The translations under genes were made by a program, and so were the position numbers. Source: Candidatus Cloacimonadota bacterium (GTDB taxonomy: Bacteria; Cloacimonadota; Cloacimonadia; Cloacimonadales; WRIO01). From it: 59,375 nt of DNA. The notes under the pieces were generated by a model. That model was not told the origin of the DNA and did not search any database. It saw nothing but the letters and a program-made list of their open reading frames with translations. Position 1 is the first letter of the stretch; every line of letters starts with the position of its first letter. This document shows, in pieces, positions 53,721 to 59,375 of this stretch. The stretch is taken from the NCBI GenBank assembly GCA_020532185.1, contig JAJBBH010000126.1:1-59375 (forward strand). Reading direction: 5' to 3'.

Positions 53721-54458
53721 TTATGATATTATCATTCTGCCATCTATACCACTGCAAGCTTTTTTAATTTCATCTACAGTAGGCTCGTTTATAAAGAACT
53801 TTGAAAATCCTGATGCTATATCTTGTGGATAGTGTGCATCTGAACTTCGTATTAAGGTATAGTTTTTTAAATTAGGATATTTTGTAAACAATTTTTCTTT
53901 ATTACATTTTGCACTTATTCCAATTGCTTGAAAATTGGGATGTTGTGGAATAAATCCAAGTTGTGCAATTATACTAAAAGAGCTTGCATCTTCATGTGCT
54001 GGATAACAAAATCCATTAAATTCCTCAACTTTTGCATAAGCTTCATCCATTGACCAGATTGATGAATTTATTAAAGCTTTTTCTTCAAAACCTAATATCT
54101 CGTCATTTACGCCTATTATTACTTGATCTCCAAAAAACTCTGGATCATTCTGAATAGGCAATAATGAATCATATAGCTCTCTCGAAAATGCATATCCATC
54201 TTCATGAGAATCAAAAAATGCTAATAAATGTATCTCTTCTTGGGTTTGAACTTCGATACCCATAATACATATTAAATTATTCTCTACAGCCTTTTCATAA
54301 TAAGTATCAAAATTCTTCATACTATTATGATCAGTAATAGAAAAAATATCGATTTTATGCTCTATAAGCTTATCAACTATTGTTTGTGGAGACATTCCTA
54401 AATCTCCACATGGAGACAAAACCGAGTGAATATGTAAATCTGCATTAAACCATTTCAT
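53721..54458 (-). CDS. PHP-domain metal-dependent phosphoesterase-like protein
   Basis: 245 residues. PHP metal motifs are clear: DLHIHSVLSPCGD at residues 6-18, SITDHNSMKNF near 40, GIEVQTQEEIHLL near 63, and the late RSSDAHYPQDI. PHP proteins hydrolyse phosphoesters with three metals; this group lies next to NuoE-type hydrogenase subunits in many anaerobes, with an unknown substrate. It is encoded between a DRTGG-like protein and the NuoE subunit with small gaps, so it belongs to the same operon. Confidence 0.9.
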   Translation of the reverse strand: MKWFNADLHIHSVLSPCGDLGMSPQTIVDKLIEHKIDIFSITDHNSMKNFDTYYEKAVENNLICIMGIEVQTQEEIHLLAFFDSHEDGYAFSRELYDSLLPIQNDPEFFGDQVIIGVNDEILGFEEKALINSSIWSMDEAYAKVEEFNGFCYPAHEDASSFSIIAQLGFIPQHPNFQAIGISAKCNKEKLFTKYPNLKNYTLIRSSDAHYPQDIASGFSKFFINEPTVDEIKKACSGIDGRMIIS

Positions 54459-54470
54459 TGAATCGTTTAG

Positions 54471-54818
54471 TTACCCTTTGTGAAGTAATTGATACAAGTT
54501 ACCTGCTATTTCAAACGTTGAAAATGGACTCTTTATTAGACAAATACCTTCTTCATTAGCTTTATCGATAACTGCTTGATCTGGGCTAACATTATTAGCA
54601 AAGCATACACATGACATATTTGCTAAAGCTGCAACAGCTATTACGTTCAAATGTTTCATGATTGTAATCCAGACTTGATGCTCTTTAGCATTGCCCATTA
54701 CATCACTCAACAAATCAGACACATAACCATCGCTAATTTTAATCTGCTCAAGCTGATCAGCTTTAGTCAACACTTCTCCATCAATTCTACGTATTAATTC
54801 ATTAATATTAACTGACAT
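54471..54818 (-). CDS. DRTGG-like domain protein, second copy
   Basis: 115 residues from the ATG at 54818, just after GAAGG; a GTG at 54839 would give a longer form overlapping the hydrogenase-like gene. It has the fold pattern of DRTGG proteins: an N-terminal INELIRRIDGEVLTKAD, a central SDLLSDVMG, and NEEGICLIKSPFSTFEIAGNLYQLL at the end. It is clearly related to the protein at 56609. DRTGG domains occur with HPr-kinase-like and CBS proteins; ligands are unknown. Cysteines in MSCVCF are too few for a certain Fe-S site. Confidence 0.78.
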   Translation of the reverse strand: MSVNINELIRRIDGEVLTKADQLEQIKISDGYVSDLLSDVMGNAKEHQVWITIMKHLNVIAVAALANMSCVCFANNVSPDQAVIDKANEEGICLIKSPFSTFEIAGNLYQLLHKG

Positions 54819-54831
54819 AATACCTTCTTTA

Positions 54832-56103
54832 TTAATCACTTTTCTTGTTTTTATTCTTTTTAAGCAATATCACACAATCATCTATGCATGCTTTGCCTTG
54901 AACTATATCTTCAGCAAGTGCTTGACAATTTGGTGCACCACAAGCTCCACAGTCAATTGAGGGTAATTGTTCCTTTATTTCATTTAGCTTCTTCATTTTT
55001 ATGATAGCTTGTTTCATATCCGTATCTAATTGCATTATCGATCTTGGTTCCAAAGGCAATACATCAAACTCACCATTTAAATAGCTTGAAAACATAGGAT
55101 CAAGCTCGTGATCATGATGTTTTGAGGCTCTTATAAGTGTTTGAATTCGGCTTCGTGCAATAAAGGGGTTTTCAACATTTAAAATCCCACCAACACAGCC
55201 ACTCGTACAACTACGCAGAACTATGTAATCATATTGATCTAAAATGTGATCTTCTACTTTTTGCAGAATATCTATAACGTTTTCAATACCACTTACAGCA
55301 ATTGTTCTGATTTGATCATTGCCAACCTCATCAGCTTCTTGCCCTGATAATGCCCTGGATAAGCCATTCTCATGCGTAATAAAATCGTAGTCCAAATTAC
55401 GAATATCTGCCAAATCGTTCCTAACTGCATTATAGACATCTCTTATTGCTATTGCACCGTCCAAGTTTCGTTTATAAGCACCTTGTGGCTGATGAACTGC
55501 GGCTACTTGGGCTATACATGGTACTGCAACAAATACACCAATTTCTGAGGGATCTAAACCTTCGATTGCAGAATACTTTTCACGATAATACATTGATAAA
55601 ACACTCATAGGTGCCTCAACATGAAAAATATTTGGCAATAAAGATGGAAATCTCACTTGTATCAAACGTATTACTGCTGGACAATTGCTTGATAAAATAG
55701 GTTTTTTATCTTTATTATTTGCAATATAGTGCCGCTTCATTTTGGTCATTATATTAGTTGCCATAGATTCTTCTATTACTCTATCAAAACCGAGATGATA
55801 TAATGATTTTATTGTTGTTGAATATTCAATATCTTCGGTAAATTGCCCCGCATATGGAGCAGTAATGATTGCAACTTTAAACTTATAATCATTTCTGATG
55901 CTTAGCGGATCTGATGATGCTACAATTGCACCAAATGGACACACAGCAATACATTTTCCACAATCAACACATCTTTTATCATCTAAATGCACTCTGCCAT
56001 TTCTAATTCTTAAAGCTTCGGTTGGGCATGTTCTTACACAATGCATACAACCTTTGCATTTATCATTTATTAGGTCAATTGCATGAAAATATGTTTGTTC
56101 CAT
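54832..56103 (-). CDS. HydS-like [FeFe]-hydrogenase-domain protein, probably sensory
   Basis: 423 residues. Two [4Fe-4S] ferredoxin motifs use Cys16/19/22/26 and Cys45/48/51/55. The hydrogenase large-subunit domain (75-345) keeps the four H-cluster cysteines: Cys141 in SSNCPAV, Cys196 in VPCIAQ, and Cys299 and Cys303 in CTSGCVGG. In active enzymes the first loop is TSCCP, whose first Cys moves protons; here it is Asn140. The lysine of PCxxK is Gln. A final Fe-S domain has Cys385, 388, 393 and 406 or 410. There is no PAS domain, unlike some HydS. These changes fit a slow, sensory hydrogenase. Confidence 0.88.
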   Translation of the reverse strand: MEQTYFHAIDLINDKCKGCMHCVRTCPTEALRIRNGRVHLDDKRCVDCGKCIAVCPFGAIVASSDPLSIRNDYKFKVAIITAPYAGQFTEDIEYSTTIKSLYHLGFDRVIEESMATNIMTKMKRHYIANNKDKKPILSSNCPAVIRLIQVRFPSLLPNIFHVEAPMSVLSMYYREKYSAIEGLDPSEIGVFVAVPCIAQVAAVHQPQGAYKRNLDGAIAIRDVYNAVRNDLADIRNLDYDFITHENGLSRALSGQEADEVGNDQIRTIAVSGIENVIDILQKVEDHILDQYDYIVLRSCTSGCVGGILNVENPFIARSRIQTLIRASKHHDHELDPMFSSYLNGEFDVLPLEPRSIMQLDTDMKQAIIKMKKLNEIKEQLPSIDCGACGAPNCQALAEDIVQGKACIDDCVILLKKNKNKKSD

Positions 56104-56118
56104 AATATTAGCCCTGTC

Positions 56119-56607
56119 TTAATAAAATACAATTATTTGTAAGATTGTAGATTGATTTTCAGCAGATTCAATATGCATTACATCTGCGTTTTTCTTTATA
56201 TTTGGAAGACCTAAACCTGCACCAAATCCCATTTCTCGTACTAAGTCATCGGCTGTTGACCAACCAGGTTCCAACGCTTTCTCGAGGTTTTTGATACCTG
56301 GACCATTATCTATAAATTTAATGTGAACACAATCCAAATAAATATCACAGATAATATCACCGCCTAAAGAGTGAGCTGTTACATTGATTTCGGCTTCATA
56401 AGAAGCAACTGCCACCTTTCTGAGTATTTCTGGATTAACACCTAATCTTTTTAGCATAAGTTTTATCTCAGATGAGGCTTTGCCAGAGTTTACAAAATCT
56501 TTATGACCAACTTTATATTCTATAGACATTTCTGGATTGGGTTTTTCTTTTGTAAAGTGCTCGTATTTTTGCTGAGCATCTTCTGAAATATTACAATATA
56601 CTGCCAT
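56119..56607 (-). CDS. RsbW/SpoIIAB-like stand-alone HATPase
   Basis: 162 residues. The GHKL domain occupies residues about 35-160: N box VASYEAEINVTAHSLGG, G1 box KFIDNGPGIKNLEKAL, and G2 box GFGAGLGLPNIKKNADVMHIES. It lacks a dimerisation or sensor domain and so resembles anti-sigma-factor kinases such as RsbW. No sigma factor or anti-anti-sigma is adjacent. In HydS-type operons this kind of protein is a steady neighbour. It is followed 15 bp later by the HydS-like gene, and preceded directly by a DRTGG protein. Confidence 0.88.
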   Translation of the reverse strand: MAVYCNISEDAQQKYEHFTKEKPNPEMSIEYKVGHKDFVNSGKASSEIKLMLKRLGVNPEILRKVAVASYEAEINVTAHSLGGDIICDIYLDCVHIKFIDNGPGIKNLEKALEPGWSTADDLVREMGFGAGLGLPNIKKNADVMHIESAENQSTILQIIVFY

Positions 56608-56608
56608 A

Positions 56609-56956
56609 CTATATTTTACAACTCCTTAAACCGGAATTGTATAAAATACCCGCCGATTTATAGAGTGTAAACTTTGTTGTGATAAGAGGCAGATCTCGTG
56701 CATTTGCCATTTCTATTAGATCATCAGCTGGTTTTTTGCCTCTTACAAAAATTATACCCAGCAAGTCAATCATATCAGATAATCTAATTACTTGAGGATT
56801 GGTTAGCCCTGTCAAAAGAAGCGTTGCCTCTTTTGTACACATAAGTATATCGCTTATCAGATCAGAGCCAAAAGCACAAGTAATCTCTCTGTCTAAATGC
56901 TCTGCATCTGTCAGCAATACTCCATCTAAAAGTTCTACTATTTCTCTTAATTTCAT
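56609..56956 (-). CDS. DRTGG-like domain protein, first gene of the hydrogenase-module operon
   Basis: 115 residues. The family pattern is LREIVELLDGVLLTDAEHLDREI, SDLISDILMC, and ARDLPLITTKFTLYKSAGILYNSGL. It closely parallels the protein at 54471, suggesting an old duplication inside the operon. The ATG follows GGAG, with a promoter-like sequence about 33 bp upstream. It stops one base before the HATPase start. Its role is unknown; ligand binding is a guess. Confidence 0.82.
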   Translation of the reverse strand: MKLREIVELLDGVLLTDAEHLDREITCAFGSDLISDILMCTKEATLLLTGLTNPQVIRLSDMIDLLGIIFVRGKKPADDLIEMANARDLPLITTKFTLYKSAGILYNSGLRSCKI

Positions 56957-56988
56957 ACAGACTCCAATTTATAATATTATTATTGTAA

Positions 56989-57015
56989 ATTATAATAAAT
57001 ATGCTTCTTAGTCAA
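56989..57015 (-). promoter_or_regulatory. Candidate promoter of the hydrogenase-module operon
   Basis: On the minus strand TTGACT (57015-57010) is followed after a short 15 bp by a perfect TATAAT (56994-56989), 33 bp upstream of the start codon. I see no Rex-like TTGTGAA/TTCACAA operator. Confidence 0.5.
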
Positions 57016-57019
57016 GTAA

Positions 57020-57220
57020 AAAAACACTAATTTTAAAATTTGTTTCTCAAAATTATATCTTACTAATGAAAATGGTTCATTATCTTTGAGTGCCATTGTA
57101 TTCTATTGAGTTAAAGATACTGAAACATAATACTTTAAGTATATCTTATATTATTAATAATTTAAAGGATTAATAGCTTTTATATAAGGTATAAATATAT
57201 CTTTTAAAATAATTCTAATA
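57020..57220. other. Gene-free AT-rich gap
   Basis: No open frame, RNA gene or copy of the dispersed element is visible between the hydrogenase operon promoter and the tRNA-Leu terminator. Confidence 0.6.
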
Positions 57221-57253
57221 AATAAAAAAAGCACTGAGTTCGGTCAGTGCTTT
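57221..57253 (-). terminator. Intrinsic terminator after tRNA-Leu(AAG)
   Basis: AAAGCACTGA (57228-57237) and TCAGTGCTTT (57244-57253) form a 10-bp stem; on the minus strand the tract TTTTTTTATTTATT follows. It ends 4 bp after the encoded CCA and closes the trpS-secG-tRNA unit. Confidence 0.9.
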
Positions 57254-57256
57254 AAA

Positions 57257-57344
57257 TGGTGCAGAAGACGGGACTTGAACCCGTATACCCGTTGTAGGCA
57301 CAAGATCCTTAGTCTTGCGTGTCTGCCAATTCCACCACTTCTGC
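57257..57344 (-). tRNA. tRNA-Leu with anticodon AAG
   Basis: An 88-nt class II tRNA with encoded CCA (57259-57257). The acceptor GCAGAAG pairs with CTTCTGC, and the T arm is GGGTTCAAGTCCC. The anticodon stem CAAGA/TCTTG encloses loop CTAAGGA, so the anticodon is AAG and A34 is unmodified in the gene. It would read CUU, and more if A34 becomes inosine. It lies 14 bp after secG, probably on the same transcript. Confidence 0.93.
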
Positions 57345-57358
57345 TTTGTTAAAATCTA

Positions 57359-57700
57359 TTATTCTGTTATTGGTTGTTGCTCTAAAGGTGCTATAGGCTG
57401 ATCGGTAACAGGCTTGCTTGTTTCTGTTGTTGTTTGTGATCTCTTATCCCTTTCGGTTAGAGTTTTTTTCTGTTTGTTTGGATTAACAGTTGCAAGCAAA
57501 ACACATGAAATAATAAAAACACCAAAAAGTATTTTTGTTGCATTTTTTATTACATCACTGGCACCTTGTGTTCCAAATGTATTTGAAGCAATGCCTGCAA
57601 AACTGCTATCAAGGCCGCCCTTTCCTGTTTGCATAAGGACAACAAGAATTAAAGCTAAACAAATTAACACATGTATTATAATCAAGAAAGTCCACATCAT
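57359..57700 (-). CDS. secG: Preprotein translocase subunit SecG
   Basis: 113 residues. Two membrane helices at about 3-24 and 53-71 flank the SecG signature VVLMQTGKGGLDSSFAGIASNTFGTQGASDVIKNAT. A polar, Thr/Gln-rich tail of about 40 residues follows. SecG joins SecY and SecE in the inner-membrane export channel. Two ATGs in a row follow GGAG; the first is used here. tRNA-Leu follows directly downstream, an arrangement also found in E. coli. Confidence 0.95.
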   Translation of the reverse strand: MMWTFLIIIHVLICLALILVVLMQTGKGGLDSSFAGIASNTFGTQGASDVIKNATKILFGVFIISCVLLATVNPNKQKKTLTERDKRSQTTTETSKPVTDQPIAPLEQQPITE

Positions 57701-57769
57701 TCATCTCCTTATTTTCACTAAAATTCAATTTCTGATACTTTACATATTCTGTCAATACTTTTTTATGCT

Positions 57770-58768
57770 TTATTTATTATTATATGTGAATGGATAATTA
57801 ATTCCTATATTATCATATACTTGTGACATTGTCTCTCCTGCAATAATATTGGCTTTTTGATTTCCGTCATTAAGCACATCATATACATAATCAGGCTTTT
57901 CTTTAAATTCATTGTATTTTGTTCGAATAGGTTCAAGTTCTTCTGCCATGTTTTTTGCTAATATTTTTTTGCAATCAACACAACCTATACTTGCACTACG
58001 GCAGCCTTCTGCAATACTTTTTTGTGTCTCAAGATCTGAAAATAACTGATGAAATGAGTATATATTACATTTATCAGGGTTTCCAGGATCTGTACGCTTT
58101 ACTCTGGCTGGATCGGTTACTGCCTTTGATAGTTTTTTCCATATCTCTTCAGGTGTCTCATGCAAATAAATACAATTATCCAATGATTTACCCATCTTGG
58201 CTGAACCATCAAGACCTTTTACTCTGGAACCTTTTCGTATTATCTCTTTTATTTCTGGAAAAACATCACCAAATCGTGCATTAAACCTCCTCAAGATCTC
58301 GCGTGCAAGCTCTAAGTGAGGCAACTGATCATCACCGACAGGCACAAATTCAGCTTTATAAAGTATTATATCAGCTGTCATCAGAACAGGATAATCCATC
58401 AAACCCATATTTATATTATCTTCCATTTGCTGAGACTTTTCTTTAAAAGTTGGAACTCGCTCAAGCCAGCTCACTGGAGTAAGACAATTTAGTATCCAAG
58501 CAAGTTCAGCGTGTTTTGCACATTGTGACTGAATCATAAGTATAGATTTACTTGGATCAAGTCCACAAGCAAGATAGTTACATGCAATTTTAAAAACATT
58601 CTCTTTCAAGTTATTTGCTTCATAGTAAGTTGTCATTGCATGCAAATCTACAATACTGTATATGCATTCGTATTCATCTTGCAAAGATATCCAGTTTTTT
58701 AAAGCACCAAGATAGTTGCCTAAATGCAAGTCACCAGTTGGTTTTATTCCACTAAATACTCTCTTCAT
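57770..58768 (-). CDS. trpS: Tryptophanyl-tRNA synthetase
   Basis: 332 residues, normal for bacterial TrpRS. The HIGH-type motif is GDLHLGNYLGAL at residues 12-23 after VFSGIKPT, and the KMSKS motif is AKMGKSLDN near 195. GDDQLPHLELAREI is the tryptophan-pocket region. It charges tRNA-Trp. AAGGA precedes the ATG. After 69 bp comes secG on the same strand, and a fair promoter lies about 40 bp upstream. Confidence 0.97.
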   Translation of the reverse strand: MKRVFSGIKPTGDLHLGNYLGALKNWISLQDEYECIYSIVDLHAMTTYYEANNLKENVFKIACNYLACGLDPSKSILMIQSQCAKHAELAWILNCLTPVSWLERVPTFKEKSQQMEDNINMGLMDYPVLMTADIILYKAEFVPVGDDQLPHLELAREILRRFNARFGDVFPEIKEIIRKGSRVKGLDGSAKMGKSLDNCIYLHETPEEIWKKLSKAVTDPARVKRTDPGNPDKCNIYSFHQLFSDLETQKSIAEGCRSASIGCVDCKKILAKNMAEELEPIRTKYNEFKEKPDYVYDVLNDGNQKANIIAGETMSQVYDNIGINYPFTYNNK

Positions 58769-58804
58769 AATGTTATTCCTTTTTCAATTTATATCTAATA
58801 AACC

Positions 58805-58832
58805 ATTTTATTATTAACTAAAGATTAGTCAA
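58805..58832 (-). promoter_or_regulatory. Candidate promoter of trpS
   Basis: On the minus strand TTGACT (58832-58827), a 16-bp spacer, then TAAAAT (58810-58805), 37 bp before the start codon. Confidence 0.5.
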
Positions 58833-58839
58833 ATAATAT

Positions 58840-59200
58840 TTGTGAACCATTTCTTTACATCGAGATCTTTTATAAAAACTATTTGAGTCTTAAAAAATCA
58901 AACAACGTGAGTGAATTAGATTTATTAATACAAAATCACATAAGAAACTAATCTGAGTTACGAAGATAAAACTTGAGTCACAAATTAAAAATACTGAAAA
59001 GTATCATGATACAAAAAGCACATTTTGAGCTATACAAAACTATTTTAGTATCAAATATTGCTGATTTATGGTTGAGATTTCCCTAAAATAAAGCAGTTAC
59101 TAATTGGTATAAAAGTTTTAAAAGGTTAAAATAAGTATATTTTTTTGTTTGAATAGAAACAAAATCACCTTAAAATTACCTAAACGTTCGCTAATGATTC
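58840..59200. other. Gene-free gap beyond trpS
   Basis: No open frame of meaningful length and no RNA gene is visible. Only copy C of the dispersed element lies to its right; the last 90 bases of the window show nothing I recognise. Confidence 0.6.
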
Positions 59201-59207
59201 CGCCTTG

Positions 59208-59285
59208 ACTCCTACTACACTCCTCCTGCTATCTTGGAGAAGTAGTAGGAGTGTAGTAGGAGTGCAAGGGGAGTGAAGGGGGAGT
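59208..59285. repeat. Dispersed 11-bp-phased intergenic element, copy C (reverse orientation)
   Basis: The core appears reversed at 59225-59241. On its right are four 11-bp units: GTAGTAGGAGT (59242), GTAGTAGGAGT (59253), GCAAGGGGAGT (59264) and GAAGGGGGAGT (59275). On its left is ACTCCTACTAC (59208) plus six bases. ACTCCTACTACACTCCT (59208-59224) and its exact complement at 59247-59263 form a perfect 17-bp inverted repeat enclosing the core. Confidence 0.88.
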
Positions 59286-59375
59286 CAAGTGGCTGATAAA
59301 GACGAAGCAAGAGAGTCATACAAGTGTAATAATATAAAGTTTATTTTTAGATATGAGCCAGATTTTAATAAATGA

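Noticed and set aside
56957-57010. Rex-type redox operator upstream of the hydrogenase operon
   Set aside because: The AT-rich inverted stretches do not contain TTGTGAA/TTCACAA half-sites.
59208-59263. Ordinary intrinsic terminator
   Set aside because: The stem encloses a 22-nt loop holding the conserved core, no T tract follows, and it is not close after a gene end.
59208-59285. Integron attC site or insertion-sequence end
   Set aside because: No integrase or transposase and no R/L box pattern or target-site duplication can be seen; the three copies lack a common long flank.

Overview
The window looks like a chromosomal segment from an AT-rich, anaerobic, diderm (Gram-negative-type) bacterium. 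Signal peptides, a lipobox, outer-membrane beta-barrel proteins and meso-diaminopimelate genes point to two membranes. [FeFe]-hydrogenase-type NAD oxidoreductase genes, a fused formiminotransferase-cyclodeaminase and several radical SAM enzymes point to an anaerobe that handles amino acids. Long secreted proteins made of fibronectin-III and carboxypeptidase-regulatory-like modules, together with the rest of the gene set, are reminiscent of Cloacimonadota. That placement is an inference from gene content, not a marker-gene result. Ribosome binding sites are strong AGGAGG types, and TTG or GTG starts are common.

Layout. 1-3773 (minus) is the 5' part of a very large modular surface protein that runs off the left edge. 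4289-6408 (plus) is a GntR/YtrA-type regulator with an ABC exporter. 6492-6880 (minus) is a tRNA cluster transcribed Gly-Cys-Leu-Gly. 7087-16455 (minus) is a tight run: ftcD, a terminator-like hairpin, a Crp-like protein, a TrmJ-like RNA methyltransferase, a metallopeptidase/propeller/barrel protein, an isochorismatase-like hydrolase, a MATE exporter, and MEMO and AMMECR1 family proteins. 16606-50193 (plus) is a long mostly housekeeping run: an HDOD protein, a glycosyltransferase, gpsA and a RhaD-like aldolase, a cold-shock protein, a YgiQ radical SAM protein, dapB and an interrupted dapF, RodZ-like, TIGR03960, a lipoprotein and LysM pair, PgpH, YbeY, CorC/HlyC, DUF3108, VanZ, a HisRS-like protein lacking active-site arginines, RidA, an MBL hydrolase, an outer-membrane barrel, YhcC, a DUF4175-like protein, then a secreted protein/FecR/outer-membrane barrel/CHASE2-cyclase cluster and ddl.

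50400-56956 (minus) is one nine-gene operon around NADH-linked hydrogenase parts. It holds NuoE-like and NuoF-like subunits, a cysteine-depleted ferredoxin-like protein, two stand-alone HATPases, two DRTGG-like proteins, a PHP protein, and a hydrogenase-like protein that keeps the H-cluster cysteines but lacks residues needed for fast catalysis. The ordinary catalytic HydA is not here. 57257-58768 (minus) is trpS-secG-tRNA-Leu(AAG).

The most unusual structural signal is a dispersed intergenic element present three times (about 3928-4024, 18005-18079 and 59208-59285). It has a conserved 17-18 bp core flanked by imperfect repeats of exactly 11 bp, pyrimidine-rich on one side and purine-rich on the other, and one copy carries a perfect 17-bp inverted repeat. 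I do not recognise it. Other points to re-check are the dapF frameshift, the hydrogenase operon without its catalytic subunit, the arginine-less HisRS-like protein, and the FecR/barrel/CHASE2-cyclase cluster as a possible envelope-to-cAMP signalling system.
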